Assembly (NCBI GenBank): GCA_021234155.1
Contig: JAJEKV010000092.1
Coordinates: 2,986,561-3,050,560, forward strand
DNA from: Isoetes taiwanensis
Taxonomy: Eukaryota > Streptophyta > Lycopodiopsida > Isoetales > Isoetaceae
Direction of reading: 5' to 3'
Length of the DNA stretch: 64,000 bases
Below the pieces are notes generated by a model. That model had not been told where the DNA came from. It did not search any database and saw only the letters and a list, made by a program, of their open reading frames with translations. A program made the translations under genes and the position numbers. Positions 36,525-50,900 of the stretch are shown here, piece by piece (the stretch's first letter is position 1; each line of letters opens with the position of its first letter).

Positions 36525-36569
36525 TACGTGGCCTACGCCACCTGCAAATTCCCCCTGCCACGTCGGCAG

Positions 36570-38100
36570 GGGTATAAAGTAGATTTTTTTTATTGTTATT
36601 ATTCCTTTTTTTTTGTGCCGACGTGTATTCCGGCAGTCGAGCTCCGGAGGTGTTTCGTCGGCGGTAGGGCGCCGGAGTGGCGTCAATCGAGGCGCTGGGA
36701 TCTCAGCTTCAATTTGAAGTAGTTTTTTCTTTAGTATTCTGTGTTTTTTTGTGTTTTCTTGATTACTTATATGATTTTGTGATGTTTTTGTAGGTTTTCG
36801 TGTAGATCTGCTCCTGTGTAGTTCTGTTTGGCGGTAATCGGATTTAGTGTAGTGGAGTCGCTGAATTTAGTCTATTGGAGTGTATTGGTAGTCAGAGATG
36901 TTTCTTCAGTTACTTGCAGTTGCATGCAACTCTTGTTGAAATGTGAAACTTTTTCAACTTGAAATGTGAAGTTGTTGATCTTCAATATGAAGGATTTTAA
37001 CTCTCGAATTTAAGCTGTATTAAAAAATTAAGTTGTATTATAATGTTATTGTATATTGTGGTGGCGGCGCCACCAGAGCGCCGCCTGAAATTTAACACTC
37101 AAAAAACACTCAAAAACACTTAAAGCAAGGTGCTGCGCACGGAGGGTTGCCCTCCAATGGCCCGAGAGTGTGTTTTCATATTTCTTGTTGTTATTTTGTT
37201 TTCATGGTTCTTGTTGGGTCATTTCATGTGTCAGGGCTTATTAATGGTTTGAATGGGGGTTTTGTTTTGTGTTGTTTTCTTTTCTTTTGTTTATGAATTT
37301 TTTTATATATAGCAAAAAAGGGTTTTTGCCTTTTTCGAACATAAAGGCAACTTTTTGTGAAAATAGTATTGGTTATTTAAAGAACTGGGATAGCGAAGTA
37401 TTCATTTATAGAAGGGTCTGCAAAAGCGTTTGTGCATCGGGGATCTTACATGTTCTTTAAGTATCCACAGACACAGACAGAGGCTCAGGAACACCAATGG
37501 CATAGGAAACCTGCACAATGCAGTGGCGAGCAAGTTTAGCTGCTACCACACTCTTTGCAGCCTGCCGAACGATGTATGCCCTTATTCATAGACTCAGAGG
37601 TAAACAAGTACATGGCATTGACAATGCTCATTCAGAACCTTGCTTATTAACTAAATATCAAAATACATAAGGTTAGATGTTCAAAGAGACAACAAGGAAT
37701 ATGCATTTTCTTATGAAAAGATTAATAACCTAACTATGTTGTTACCCCTTTCTCACTTAATAGTTAGGTTTAGTTCCTAACGAAGTTAAGTGTAGTTCCT
37801 AGCGGAGTTAAGTGTGTCAACTATTACGAGCTGGAATTTTAGCTTCCAATGAAGTTTGTAAGCATAATGCAATTTGGTTATGTTGTTTAAATTCTTTGTG
37901 TTTGCAATTCAATCAAGTCCACTTTGGTTCATATAACAAATTAATTCTTATAAGACATGATATCAGTCCTTAAATCACGATTCTTGCAATTTGTCACGAG
38001 TTAACGTTTTGCCTTAAATCATGAGGCTTGCAATTTATTACGAGCTGACCGTTTACAGCTGTTGGATCAAAGATAAGTTATAATGTGGAACTTGGGGTAG
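36570..38100. other. intergenic, repeat-derived DNA
   Basis: GGCGGCGCCACC at 36470 recurs near 37065. A segment around GGTGCTGCGCACGGAGG (37128) has a diverged relative near 43744 (GGTGCCGCGCACGATGG), each followed by CCCG.GA.TGTGTTTTCAT. These look like ends of dispersed elements. No gene is seen. Confidence 0.4.
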
Positions 38101-38104
38101 CTCG

Positions 38105-38318
38105 CCACCATCGCAGCCACCATCGCCAGAACACCGATTAGCCGGTTTGCAGAGTGGCTACCTAGCAACAGAAATGAGCGCCAGTTTACAGCCAACAATG
38201 TTTAGAGCAGTTATTGGCATATTCTGGGCATATACTGGCATATACCTGGAATATGCCACAAACCCACATGGACGAAGGTTTGCCCCCTTAGGGGCAACCC
38301 AAAAAGGAAATGCAATAT
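38105..38318 (+). repeat. direct repeat flanking VPS4 and DUF3593 fragments, left copy
   Basis: The stretch with TTATTGGCATATTCTGGGCA, TATACTGGCATATACCTGGA and GGGGCAACCCAAAAAG recurs at 42719-42914 in the same orientation with moderate divergence. The two copies bracket about 4.4 kb containing gene fragments. They could be terminal repeats of one element or two insertions of the same short element. Confidence 0.75.
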
Positions 38319-38919
38319 CAATTCATTAATGCTGATATTTTATATTAATTTTCACATTTATGTTGGAGACAAAAATCAATTTGGTATCACAAGAATTGGA
38401 ATTTCATTGAAATAAAGAAATAAAGAATGAGAATGATTTTTATCGTCCATTGAGACAACTATGAAGATAAATAATAGCATGGAAGGTGAGGTACATGTAT
38501 CACTTTATTGCCCCATATCTATTCTAGCATTAAGGAAAATCATATTGTTGTGTTTGAGTTGTTTAATACCTTGACAGGCATGAGGTCTTGGTACAAATGA
38601 CAGAAATAACTACAAATAATGTATAGGAATCCAATACAATCTTATTGTTCACCAAGACCATCTATTAATAAATAAACACGGTAAGCTTACTATTATGTGC
38701 GAAGGAGGCTTTTAAAGAGAAACCTTGATAATGATAAATTTCTTGAAATGTCAATATGTCTCACCTTTACGTAGTTGTGCGGCTCGACCACCTCTACAAC
38801 ATAAGATGCTAGTACACCAAGATGTCTATGAAAGTTAATACTTTACTTTGGTGCTATTTCACCTGTAGAACATAATATGCTTGTGCACCCAGCCAGATGC
38901 CTACAAAAGTGGATACTTT

Positions 38920-39096
38920 ACTTTGGTAGTCATATATGTTGGATAAATTTGACATGTAGCGTGGTTCATAGGTCTTATTTAGCAAAACTCATACATGCTA
39001 AATTTTTACTTTGGTGGTCGTATATATTGGACAAATTTGACATGTAGCATGGTTCATAGGTCTTATTTAGCGAAACTCATACATCCTAAATTCTCG
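38920..39096. repeat. tandem duplication of about 88 bp
   Basis: The unit starting TACTTTGGTAGTCATATATG and ending in CATACATGCTAAATT occurs twice in tandem with about ten differences. Confidence 0.8.
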
Positions 39097-39914
39097 AGGC
39101 TCATAGTCCACCTTCTGAGCTCGTGCATCTTTTCATAAGCAAATTAAGATTCAATGTGCATGCAAGCATCCTTCATATTCAATACTTACTTTATGGACAT
39201 TTTCTAGGAACTGCTTCCAATCTTGCTAGCTATACACTTTTACACTCTACAACATGTTTGAAGCACAACCACAACTTTGTCAACTTATTTAAAAACTACT
39301 TCCAATGTGACCACCTCCTTGCTAGCTATGCTTTTACAACCTATCTGCAGCAAAACCACTGTAAGTTTACTTATTTAGACATATATACTTTGTCGCCAAT
39401 CGAATGTCCAGGTCTAACAATTACGATTGCAAATCCTGGATTAACAAATTGTGTAATTTAAGGGTGGAAGGTATCACATCTGCTATTGCTTGGCATGGCA
39501 TTGACCTTGGGTGGCTAACAATTTGTGATTTCCGTAAATATAACATGATTCAAATTCTGGCCACGGAAACAAATTGTGTGTCCCCATTTTGGAATAATTT
39601 TAAGTGCAGCCCATCTTCAAGTTCCATAACATACAATAACCAGAAAGTGTTAGAAAGGGACTTCTCAAAAATGACCTTTGACTGCAAGTTTAGCCCACTT
39701 TCCTAAGACATATAACTGATTTTTCACAACCTATATTTTAAATTCAGCATCTTCAGCCAAAAAAGGATATTCATTCACCATAATAGATTACTAGACAATA
39801 CTTGGATAACCTTATACAAATCAACAACTGCCAATTGCTTGGTATCTATATACAGATGTGTATGTGGCTCCAAAAATACGAGAACTGTAGAAGTATAGAT
39901 GACCAAAAAATCAA

Positions 39915-41445
<1,531 letters not shown>

Positions 41446-42395
41446 TCAATCCAAGAACAAGAGCTCATCTCCCCATATCCGTTGTTTTTCCTTAATAACA
41501 TAGTTCTAGTAGCAAAAATTAGTCATATTCTGATGTGCATTCCAGGCATAAGCAACAACAAAAATGCATGATGCAAACATATAGCGCTATCTAGAGAAAA
41601 GTGTGTGAATCTCCAATGAAATAACTTTCTATCATCACTATTAGTGAAGTGTATAATTGAAGAGTGTTGACCACCACCAGGCATCTCATTAGCACAACTG
41701 GAGATTTAAAGTTCTATTAGACTAGAGACCAAAAAACTTTGGCAACCACATTTGGTATGGATGCAAATGCCACCATTCCATCATCACACCACCAAAAAGT
41801 AATGCCTGGCAATCACCTATTTGTTATGTAGACCAAGATGCCTAGACCGTGCAACATAAGAGCTTCCAATGCCATCTTCACACCGACACTACTCACTGGG
41901 TCCAAATTCCTTTCAGACTGAAAATTTGCATATTGCTTTGCTTCCTTCCTTCCTTACCTCTTTCTATCTGCAATCAGGCAAACCATTGGATCTGATTTCG
42001 AACTCATTGTTTACCATTGTCCGAGCGGCGGGGAATGGATCCTGAATTGTTAAAAGCTCAGAATTGTAAAAGCTCAGAATTGTTAAAAGCTAACTCAATG
42101 TAAAGTTGACAACTTGACTATTCTAGGTAATAAATGTGCAACTTATGCATACGTCAGAAAGAATGGAAATCAGCAACTCAGATGCATAAACTATAGAGCA
42201 TGATATGCAGATGCCATATGAGGAAAAGTTTAACAGTCAGATGCATAAACTATAGAGCATGATATGCAAATGTAATATCTTGTTTACATGAGCTAGCAGA
42301 GTTTATCCTTTTAGAGAGATTTAACACAAAAGTTTTCGTTTGCATTTAAGCAATAAATAAGAGCAGACATGTACAGAAATTACGAAGATACTTAC

Positions 42396-42610
42396 TTGTA
42401 GCTCCCACAAAAGCAAGCAAAATATAGAACCCAAATAATGTGAGCTTTGGAGCAGTTCCCGACTTCATGAGATGATACAAGAATCCCAAGTAAGAAAACA
42501 AAGCAGCAAAGATTGCGGAAGCCACACTCTGCGAGTCTAAGAAGGAACCAGGAGCCCATGGATCCACAACAAGGATCCCAGCCACTATGGCATTACCGGA
42601 TTCTAACTCC
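42396..42610 (-). pseudogene. exon of DUF3593-like plastid membrane protein, captured fragment
   Basis: The minus strand encodes VVDPWAPGSFLDSQSVASAI, AALFSYLGFLYHLMKSGTAP and KLTLFGFYILLAFVGAT, two hydrophobic helices that match my recollection of plant and cyanobacterial DUF3593 proteins. It ends before GTAAGT, a splice donor. No other exon of such a gene is nearby. It lies next to the right copy of the direct repeat. The reading frame continues upstream into unrelated repeat sequence, so this is a fragment. Confidence 0.5.
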
Positions 42611-42718
42611 CAAGCTTGAAGTCGGTTGAACTTTCTCAATTGGGTCCATGAAGGACTAAAATTAGACCTTTGCCACAGGCTGGGCGAGACTTTTGATTGG
42701 GGCAAAGGTAAAAAAATG

Positions 42719-42914
42719 CAGGAGGCCATCGCCAGAGCACCATCGCAGCCACCATCTCCGGTTAGCCGGTTTTCCGAGTGGCTGCCCAGCAACAGAAATG
42801 ACCGCGAGTTTACAGGTAGTAATGGGTTTGGAGCAGTTATTGGCATATTCTGGGCATATACTGGCATATACCTAGAATATGCCACAAACCCACATTTAGG
42901 GGCAACCCAAAAAG
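42719..42914 (+). repeat. direct repeat flanking VPS4 and DUF3593 fragments, right copy
   Basis: This is the partner of 38105-38318, with the same phrases in the same order and orientation. Confidence 0.75.
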
Positions 42915-44332
42915 ACATGAAAAAAACTTAGGAGATAATCTTAAGGAATTTGCAGGTGGTGTATGTGTGTGGCTTGCAGGCAGGGCATCCAGACGAGGCT
43001 TCCAACGAAAGCTAAGAGGCGCAGATTCTGAGGGTGTGCTTGGACTGGATAGTGTTAAATCTAAAGACGCCGCATTGTCCTGGTGTTTGTGGCTCTGGTG
43101 AGGCCATTGCGGCCTGGAGGTTCGAATCCTCCGGCCCAACGAGAAGGATTTATTTCCTTTGCGCCTTTGGTTCTTTGCTTCGTTTTCCTTGCTTTGTTTC
43201 TCGGATGGAGGCAATGTGGATCTGGTGCAGAATGTGAAAGGCAACTGGAGATTCTTTCCGGCTTTGCGGCCATTGCGCTTTGGAGATGCAAAACAGATGC
43301 CAGGGAAAATATTTACCTGTCTGTTTGATTCAGAAGTTCTTGCCTCCTCAAATGCTCCAAATAAGGTTTAATGTAGTTATCTTTAGGACCCAAAATGCGA
43401 GCTGGGCATTTATTTTGTAAGGAAAACATGGGTAAGACATTGCAGCTGTGCTCAAATTAGTCTTTTCGGCAAGAGCCAGCATCATATCTACATATGCATC
43501 TCTCAATTGGAGATTCTAATTGGTCTGGCTGGGATTCTTTTTGGCAGTCTGCAGTGCTTGATGCCGAGCTTTGCTACCATTGGGTTCCATATTTTTTTCC
43601 CTCAATGTTTTTCAACGGTGCATAGACCATTGTGCACTTTTGCACAATTGAAAGTTGCATAGGGAAGAAAATCGAGGGTCGTTGTTCTGGCACAATGGAG
43701 GACATATTCACCAGATCAATGGTCCACAAACAATATAAATAAGGTGCCGCGCACGATGGCTCGCCCTTCGATGGCCCGCGAATGTGTTTTCATGGTTATG
43801 ATTAACAATGAAAACATCATTTGTTATGAAGTGAGGTCATGATTAACATACAATGGAGTGCCCTTTAGCTTTGCCCTCTGGCATAATATAGCATCTCTCA
43901 TCAGTGCATCCGCAGCTTGAAAAAACCTTAAAAAAAATATAGCGTATCTAAAAAAAATGTAACGTACTTCGATTTTTTTTTTTTTTTTTAATCACAGAAC
44001 GCATAAACTCATTTCGTACGTCCTGTCCAGTACAGTAAGTACCTAGAAGGTACCGTACACGTACGTAACCTACACTGCATCCGCTACTGTGAATTCGACA
44101 ATCTGTGGGCGGTCGGGGCATTAAACACCATGACGAGTAGCCCTGGCAATGTGTACTTGAACATGGAACTTCATGTGAGAGGAGACCTATGTCTTGAGTC
44201 GCTCAACAAGGAATTGTGTGTTTGAACGTGGTATATGTAGCAAAATAACAGGGGGTTCCAGGGGGATTTGATATGGATGTAAAAATAACAATTCCTGAAA
44301 CCATAGACTATCTTAACATATATAAGGCAGTT
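42915..44332. other. intergenic DNA, repeat-derived
   Basis: No gene is supported. A T-arm-like motif (GGAGGTTCGAATCCTCC) at 43118-43134 is not part of a tRNA. A diverged repeat with GGTGCCGCGCACGATGG lies near 43744. An A/T homopolymer run is at about 43975-43990. Confidence 0.45.
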
Positions 44333-44400
44333 AACAAAGTTTAAAATGAAACGCACTTATTTGCTGGAAACGCACTTCAAAAGGAATCTTTGAAAGATTC
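44333..44400 (+). repeat. left terminal inverted repeat and subterminal palindrome
   Basis: The first 30 bp match the inverse of 54011-54040 with one mismatch (A/G at position 6). GAAACGCACTT occurs twice within 30 bp. GGAATCTTTGAAAGATTCC at 44382-44400 is a near-perfect palindrome whose half also occurs near the right end. Confidence 0.85.
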
Positions 44401-44804
44401 CCTAAAATTCCCTTAAAAAAGTCCATTTTTAAGATTTTTTTGTGACAGGTGTGACAATTTAAGTAATTTAGGTACCATTTTTGAGGGGTTGATTGAACAT
44501 AACTTTCGTGCAAAAATTTTAAATAGCAATTTTCATCCTCCTAAACTAGAACAAAAAATAGTTACTTTTATAAAGTGTAGCAAAAAAGGGGCAATAAAAA
44601 AAATAGCAAGGGTAGTAGAGTGACAAAGAAGTGATATATTCAAGGTTGTGAAAATTGTACAAAATTATGAACAAAATTGTCAAAAATATAGGATATTTTG
44701 ACGCACAATCATCACCGCACTTTCTCGTTCTTTATATGTTCGAAGTCATCGGACAAACTTACATTTTGCAAAGAAGATCGGGATGCATCTCATCCTCGAC
44801 TCAT

Positions 44805-47800
44805 TTATTCCCGATCACTCGAGCCTTCATCCTCGGCTTCACTCTCAAGACTGGATGTACTCGAGCGATCTTCTTCCTCACCGCCTACAAGTGAGTCTTC
44901 ATCATCATCTTTTTGGCCACCTTTTTGGCTTGTTTGTCTAATCCACATGCCGACCTTATTAAAGTTTGAGTGACCATACGTAACTTATTAGCAAAGCAAT
45001 GTCGAACAAAGTCATATGCAAGAACCTTTACTTCGGTTAGATCTATGATGCCAGTGCTTGCTTTGGACTTAGCTCTCTTTCCCACTCTGTTTTTACCATC
45101 TCCAAAGTATAACTCCCAATCGAAAGCATTGGCGGCCGATCGTTCTCATCCAAAGGCACTTTTAATTGAGTGGGAATTCCATCCTCTCTTGTTACCTCCA
45201 ATTACTTTAGCTAGCGAAATGGCCTCCCAGATTCATCATTATCAGCTGGGACAGCTATGAGCATTCCTTTCTGAATCTCAGAGACTGAACCATATACTCG
45301 AGCAACTTGTTGTGCTGTGCGTCTAGGGCCAGTGTACATGACTCTGTCATCTTCATCTGAGCTAGCCAATATCTCTACATGTTCCTCTTGATTCTCAACT
45401 TGCACAGGGAGGGTTTGCCTAGATGGCCAGTTGAATGTAACTGGTCTTCGACCTTGTAATGAAGCTTGCAACATGTCACGTTGCCGAGAAAAAAATTGAG
45501 GCCACCATAAAGCATCTGCCTCCCCAAAGTGGTTAGAGCAGGACTGAATACTTGTCTCAATACAATCCAATGATTTATTTGAGTCAAATGCTCTTCCCTC
45601 CTTTTTACTCTTTGTGATTTCTTTCAAGCTTTTTAGAGGCATTTGCTCTGCAGAGAGCATGGAACTAGTATTGGGGATGTTGCGAATGAATTGAATACTG
45701 GCTGGCGGGTCGCCAATTTTGCAAGGATGTGGCATATTTCTTTCCTTGTAAGATGGCCTTGCCATCTACAAGTGAAATTTTGATCCGATCTTTGAAATGT
45801 AATGTTTCTCAAGGGCTCAATAGCACAGTGACCTAGTTGATCTCTCCGAAAAATCCATTCCTTGAAATCATAAGTTTCTTCCAATAACTCGATGTCTGGA
45901 CGAGGATTGTAGGAATCTTGGATGACCTCAATCATGGTCGGGGGCTTAGAGCTTTTTTTTTCGCAAGACGTTTAGAGAACCTCATGAACATCCGATCAAT
46001 TTGGTCGTGTATGACCAACAAGCAGAAACCAATCTTCACCTTCTTGAAGATTTGTTTCTCTACTAGCATAGCACGATAGCAAACAACGCCTGATTCTTAT
46101 TTTCCCTTGTCGTGTTATCTAGTGAAGATACGAGCCGGCAGTATATGTTCTAGATTGGAAAGAAGCTTATTCAATATTGTGATAGTGAGATTTGGATCAG
46201 CATGAATGTTTGGATAATTCAAAAATGCCTTGCAAGATAGTTTTCCATTAAATACCATAGCACCAACAACATGCGGATGTATGAAATCTTCTTCAAAGAA
46301 GATCCTTAGGCACATTGACAAAATGTGGTAGGGTGGTCTTCTTCCGTCCATTCCATCAATAACAACCGATATGTAGTTGAGTGGTTGTTCCAAAGCTTTC
46401 TTCCTATGTTTTGTCAATTTTCTCCTTTCCAAAGATTGTTGTTCTCTGTGGCTTGTTCGGTTTCTCCTTCAATGCATCCGAAAGGAAAATATGTTTAGGA
46501 AAGAACCTACTTTTAAGTAGAACTAGGCAAGAACACGCCCGGAAGCTTACTTTTAGTGTGAAGTGTCCTTGCATTTTGTCTCGAGCTTTTAATTCGTGAG
46601 CATGTAGCACAAACAGACATCCTATGCTTTCTAGGAATGGACACGCCGAGAAAACTCTTTTTTCGAGAGCACGAGAAAGTAAGAGTAGCGGATAAAGCGT
46701 TCTCCACCTCAACACACATCTCCTTATAATTATCGTGAGACTTCTTGTTTCGTGGAAATTGTCACTCAAGTGGTACATAGGGCTATTAGGGAGTTTCTCA
46801 CAAGACTCCTTAAAGAAACCTTCCATCCAGGAAACACATTGAAGGGCATGAATTCTGGCTATGCCTCCTGAATGGCAGTAGTCATTGATGCCTGGATTCT
46901 TGTCAAGCCTTTTCTTCAGGCGGTCAAGTCGTCTGCTGCCTAAAGCATGAATCAATTTGAAGGCCGTTTGATTGATGTGATTGGCCACCACCAAATGTGT
47001 AAGTAAACTTCTCACCATCATCCGCCTAATATTGAAGGCTAAGTAGCCCCTTTGGTCTAGCAGAGTCATTGAACTGTAACTATCACGAATCAACCTCAAT
47101 TCCTTTAGTCCAATCTTAAGCAAACAACGTTGAGAACAACAGTGCTTTGTATGTGTTGCCCGCAAGTGAGCCTCGTCCATGAGTTTCTTTCTTCTAACAG
47201 TTGTACATGCTTTCTTGTGTAAGTTACGTTTAAGATTCTTACTTGCGGGGGGCTTTGAATTCAACAAGGAGTCTTGTGGCTTTGGTAGGTCCTCGTCCCG
47301 AGAGATCAACATGAGGTGTTTCTTCGTCCGAGAGATCAACTTGAGGTGTACTTGTAGATGCCGATAGGTTTGGTTGTGTGCAAGTCCTGGGGAGGTGCTT
47401 TCCCTCTCTCTCGGGAAAAAAGTAATCGAGGTTGGTGGCGTAGTTGACCAGCTCCCGGCGTCGTAGAACACAGAGGGAGTTGCGTGTCCGACCGCTTCCA
47501 CTTGTTGTAGTATCATTTAGCTAAATTGATGGAGTTGGCGTGATTTGCCTCCCGAGGATTTAGCCTTTACCGGTGGACTAAGGGCTTACGTGCTAAACCG
47601 AAGTGGAGGAGGTAGTCCGACCTCTCTAGCCCGAGGTGGGGTAAAACGCATTGGTGGGGGGCACACGCTCAAGAGCGGGTGTGGTGGAGTAAGTTGAACC
47701 GGTGGTGGAAGCCGAGGTGGTCGTGGCCGGAGTAAACTCAACAGTAGCCGGGGTTTGAATATCGAGGCGAATTTCCGAGGCTACTTTTCGGTGTCGGTTG

Positions 47801-47880
47801 AGGGGTGTGAATGTCATTGCGGGGAGGAAGCTTCGCGAAACAGACTTGGAGGCTCTGCAGTTCTTTTTTTCTCGAGCCAT
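44805..47880 (-). pseudogene. DUF7869-like putative transposase, several frames
   Basis: Minus-strand pieces in order give one long protein. The N-terminus MAREKKNCRASKSVSRSFLP at 47880 is Thr/Pro/Ser-rich. A Cys/His part follows near 47150 (HTKHCCSQRCLLKIG). Then HSGGIARIHALQCVSWMEGF near 46850 and YISVVIDGMDGRRPPYHILS near 46370 come before DNTTRENKN (near 46110), VEKQIFKKVKIGF and HDQIDRMF (near 46000). This set (IDGMD, DN..RENKN, GF..V.H..DQID.MF) is characteristic of the widespread DUF7869 proteins, thought to derive from RNase-H-fold transposases. After it come VIQDSYNPRPDIELLEETYD and a C-terminal part with QKGMLIAVPADNDESGRPF and an acidic tail ending at TAA 44805. Several frameshifts and stops (such as 47626 and about 46118) make it non-functional. 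Introns may exist but were not resolved. Confidence 0.65.
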
Positions 47881-47905
47881 ACTGGAAAGGTAGCGTCACA
47901 CCGTG

Positions 47906-50900
47906 TATAAATTTATACTGACGAAGAGCGGATGGTAAAAGTTTACATAGGATGGTATAAATTTATACGAGAAGGCAAACTTGTAGCCGATTGTATAAAT
48001 TTATACGAGAGATGGTATAAATTTATACGGAGGAGGAAGACACACAAATTTATAACGAAAACTCACGCACACTTGTATTGGAATCTTTATGGAGAAACGC
48101 TTATAATAAACGGCACTTAGCGGGGGTACTTAAGCCCTGGCCGGGCCAATCCCTATTTTTCATATACGCAGCCGAGTCGGGCTAGGCGCCAAGGGTCCGC
48201 CTTTATATACCCCCTCTTATTTGCTCTCCCAACCTCTATACGCCAGTCCATACGGTCATGGCCACGTAAGTCTACTTTCCGCATTGTTTTAGTTTCTCTT
48301 TGGTTTTAATTTATAGGAGTGTAAGCCCCACGGTAAATTTATACCGAGATGGCTCTAGATCGGTATAAATTTATATCGCCCGTGCTTTCGAACGGTATAA
48401 ATTTATATAAATTTATACCGCGAGCACTTATAAATTTATACCGCGGTACCCGCAAGTGCTCGAGCCGTATAAATTTATACCGTTCGAGAACCATTTTAAA
48501 TTCTTGACGTCTAGTGCTCAACGAATGGTCCCGAACCTTAATATTTTGGTAATATTGTTGTGTTTTCAGCTTAAATGACACAAATGAAGTGTTAATTTAG
48601 TGTGGATTTTATGCCCTTTCATCCTCTTTTTCTACTGTTTTTGTGTTTCAAAAATTCGAAAAAGGTACAGTTTCTTTTGTAAAAATGGTTTTTTTTGCGC
48701 ATTACAGTGGCCCTAAGATCAAGTTTGTACTCGGAGGGTCATCATCAAAGGGTGCACCACCAGAGCCACAGACTTATGAACTAAAGGATCAGACTTGGTA
48801 CGTCCACAGGGGCGCAAGAGAGAGCAAACCCACTGAGGCGTACCTTTACTTGTGCAAACAATCAGGGAAGGGCAAGTTCAAGTCCGATGATTATTACCCT
48901 GCTGGCGAAATTATAAGCCTTGTTGCTACAGAGAACGATGATGAAGTTCTAATGCAGTGCAACCATGACAAGGGTCCCGTCCACTATGTTCTGAATACTA
49001 GAATGCTTAGAATTAGCATGTGCAAGCCTAAAGACGTACACGATTACATTGCGGACAATTACAAGAGCGGCTTCGTAAGTTATTCTTACATGCTTTCCGT
49101 ATAAATTTATACCGTCATTCTCTTAACTTAACCCCTCGCATTACAGGGGACGTAGTAGAAATTTTGATGTCAGTAGTGCTGTGCGACGAAAAAGTGTTGG
49201 TCAAGGGTCTATGGTACCCCCGTACTATCGAAGAGGAAGTAGTAGAGGAAGAGGAAGAGGAAGAGGAAGAGGAGGAACCAGTCGTCACAAAGGGAAAGGG
49301 TAGGAAGTATTCCCTGGTAGAAGATACACAGCCTCCTACCAAGAAAAAGTCTAGAATCACAAAGTCCTTGACTATAGAGGAGTCAGCAGAAGCTCTTCAG
49401 AAGGCTCCAGGAGCAGATATCGTTGTGAAGCCCGCAGATAAGTCGAGTGCTATTCTCAAGCGGGTTAATGAAACCAAACTGCTCAAGCAGACCATTTCTT
49501 TGACACTAAGCACTATTAAGAGGCCACCAAAAAATGAAGATGGGGTCAGAGTGCTTCAGGTCCGAAAGTTGTACGCGGCACATGTGGCTATCCTTAAGCA
49601 AAGAATGAGAAGGAATCCTCATGCCCATGTGTCGCCACTAGTTGTGATGGTGGACAGAAGTCAGTGCAACCAATTAAAAGACTACAAAAAGGCAGATTTT
49701 GAAGATTACACCTATTATGTTCTTGGAGGCACACATAGCTATAAAGCAAGAAAAGAACTTTCAAAAGAAGAAAGCCGTAATGAAGTCTGGAAGAGCGTGG
49801 AAGCACATATCTATGTGGGGGTGACAGACGAAGAGGCAAAAGTCATTGCCGTGAGTCACAATCTCGACAATGACTTCAGACTAAAGATGAGCCTAATAGA
49901 CAAGATTCGCTTCATGCACCGAGAGTACGTGGATTTCAAACAAGTGCATGGAGACGACTTCAAAAAACAAAAGAACAAGCTTCAAGAGCTTCGAGAAGCC
50001 TGTGTGACAGAGTGCTGCCTCAGTTATGATTCGGATAAGAAACCCATTATGGCTGTCAAACAATACGATAACTACTTTCAGCTAGCTTTCAGAGATGGTC
50101 AAGTAAGTAAAAGCTTCAATTCAATCTTTTGTAGTATGTTTAAGCGTGGTTAGAAGCTTGTAATAGCCTAGTGATTATAAATTTATACCGCAGTGCGGAC
50201 AGGTATAAATTTATACCGTGCACGGTCATGGATAAATTTATACCGTATAAATTTATATCACACCAGCACGGTATAAATTTATATCATGCCGAGACGGTAT
50301 AAATTTATACCACGGCGCCGTGCACAGTATAAATTTATACCATGGCCGCACTTGTATAAATTTATACCGTGTTGAGTCGCCGTGCCCATCCTCTTACGCC
50401 ATTCAACACTAAACTTCGTTTGAACATTTACAGGTGTGGGATCTTCAAGAGAGAATTTTTTGTATGTTCGAAGATGGGGAGCTCAAAGAACAAGCTAGGG
50501 ACGCAGGAAAGAAACCAAAGAAAGGTGGTGAATCAAAACAAAAAAATATGAGCATTGTACCCTCGACGCCTTGCTTCTGTGGTCTTAAAAGCAAAGAAAA
50601 TATTTGTTCACTTTGTTGGAAAAAGTAGTTGCCAAAGAATTCACATTAGACGAGATGGCCAAGGAAGCTAAAACGTAAGCCTCACTTGCTATGCCAAGTT
50701 TTTTTCTACCTTTTTTTGTCTTACAATACTTTTCCCTCTGCAGTCAGAAAGACATTGTCACTTGCCAGGCCGAGTTAATGAAGCAGCTCAACCTAGAAGA
50801 CTGGGAGGAGTGCAAACTTTTGTACCCAAGTTGCACCACAGACAGTATCATCAGAGAGCACGCAGTTAACTTCAGTGGCTGGGTAAGTTTTGCAAACAAT

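Noticed and set aside
43110..43145. tRNA-like T arm (GGAGGTTCGAATCCTCC followed by GGCCCA)
   Set aside because: No matching acceptor 5' strand, D arm or anticodon arm is found in the ~75 bases upstream.
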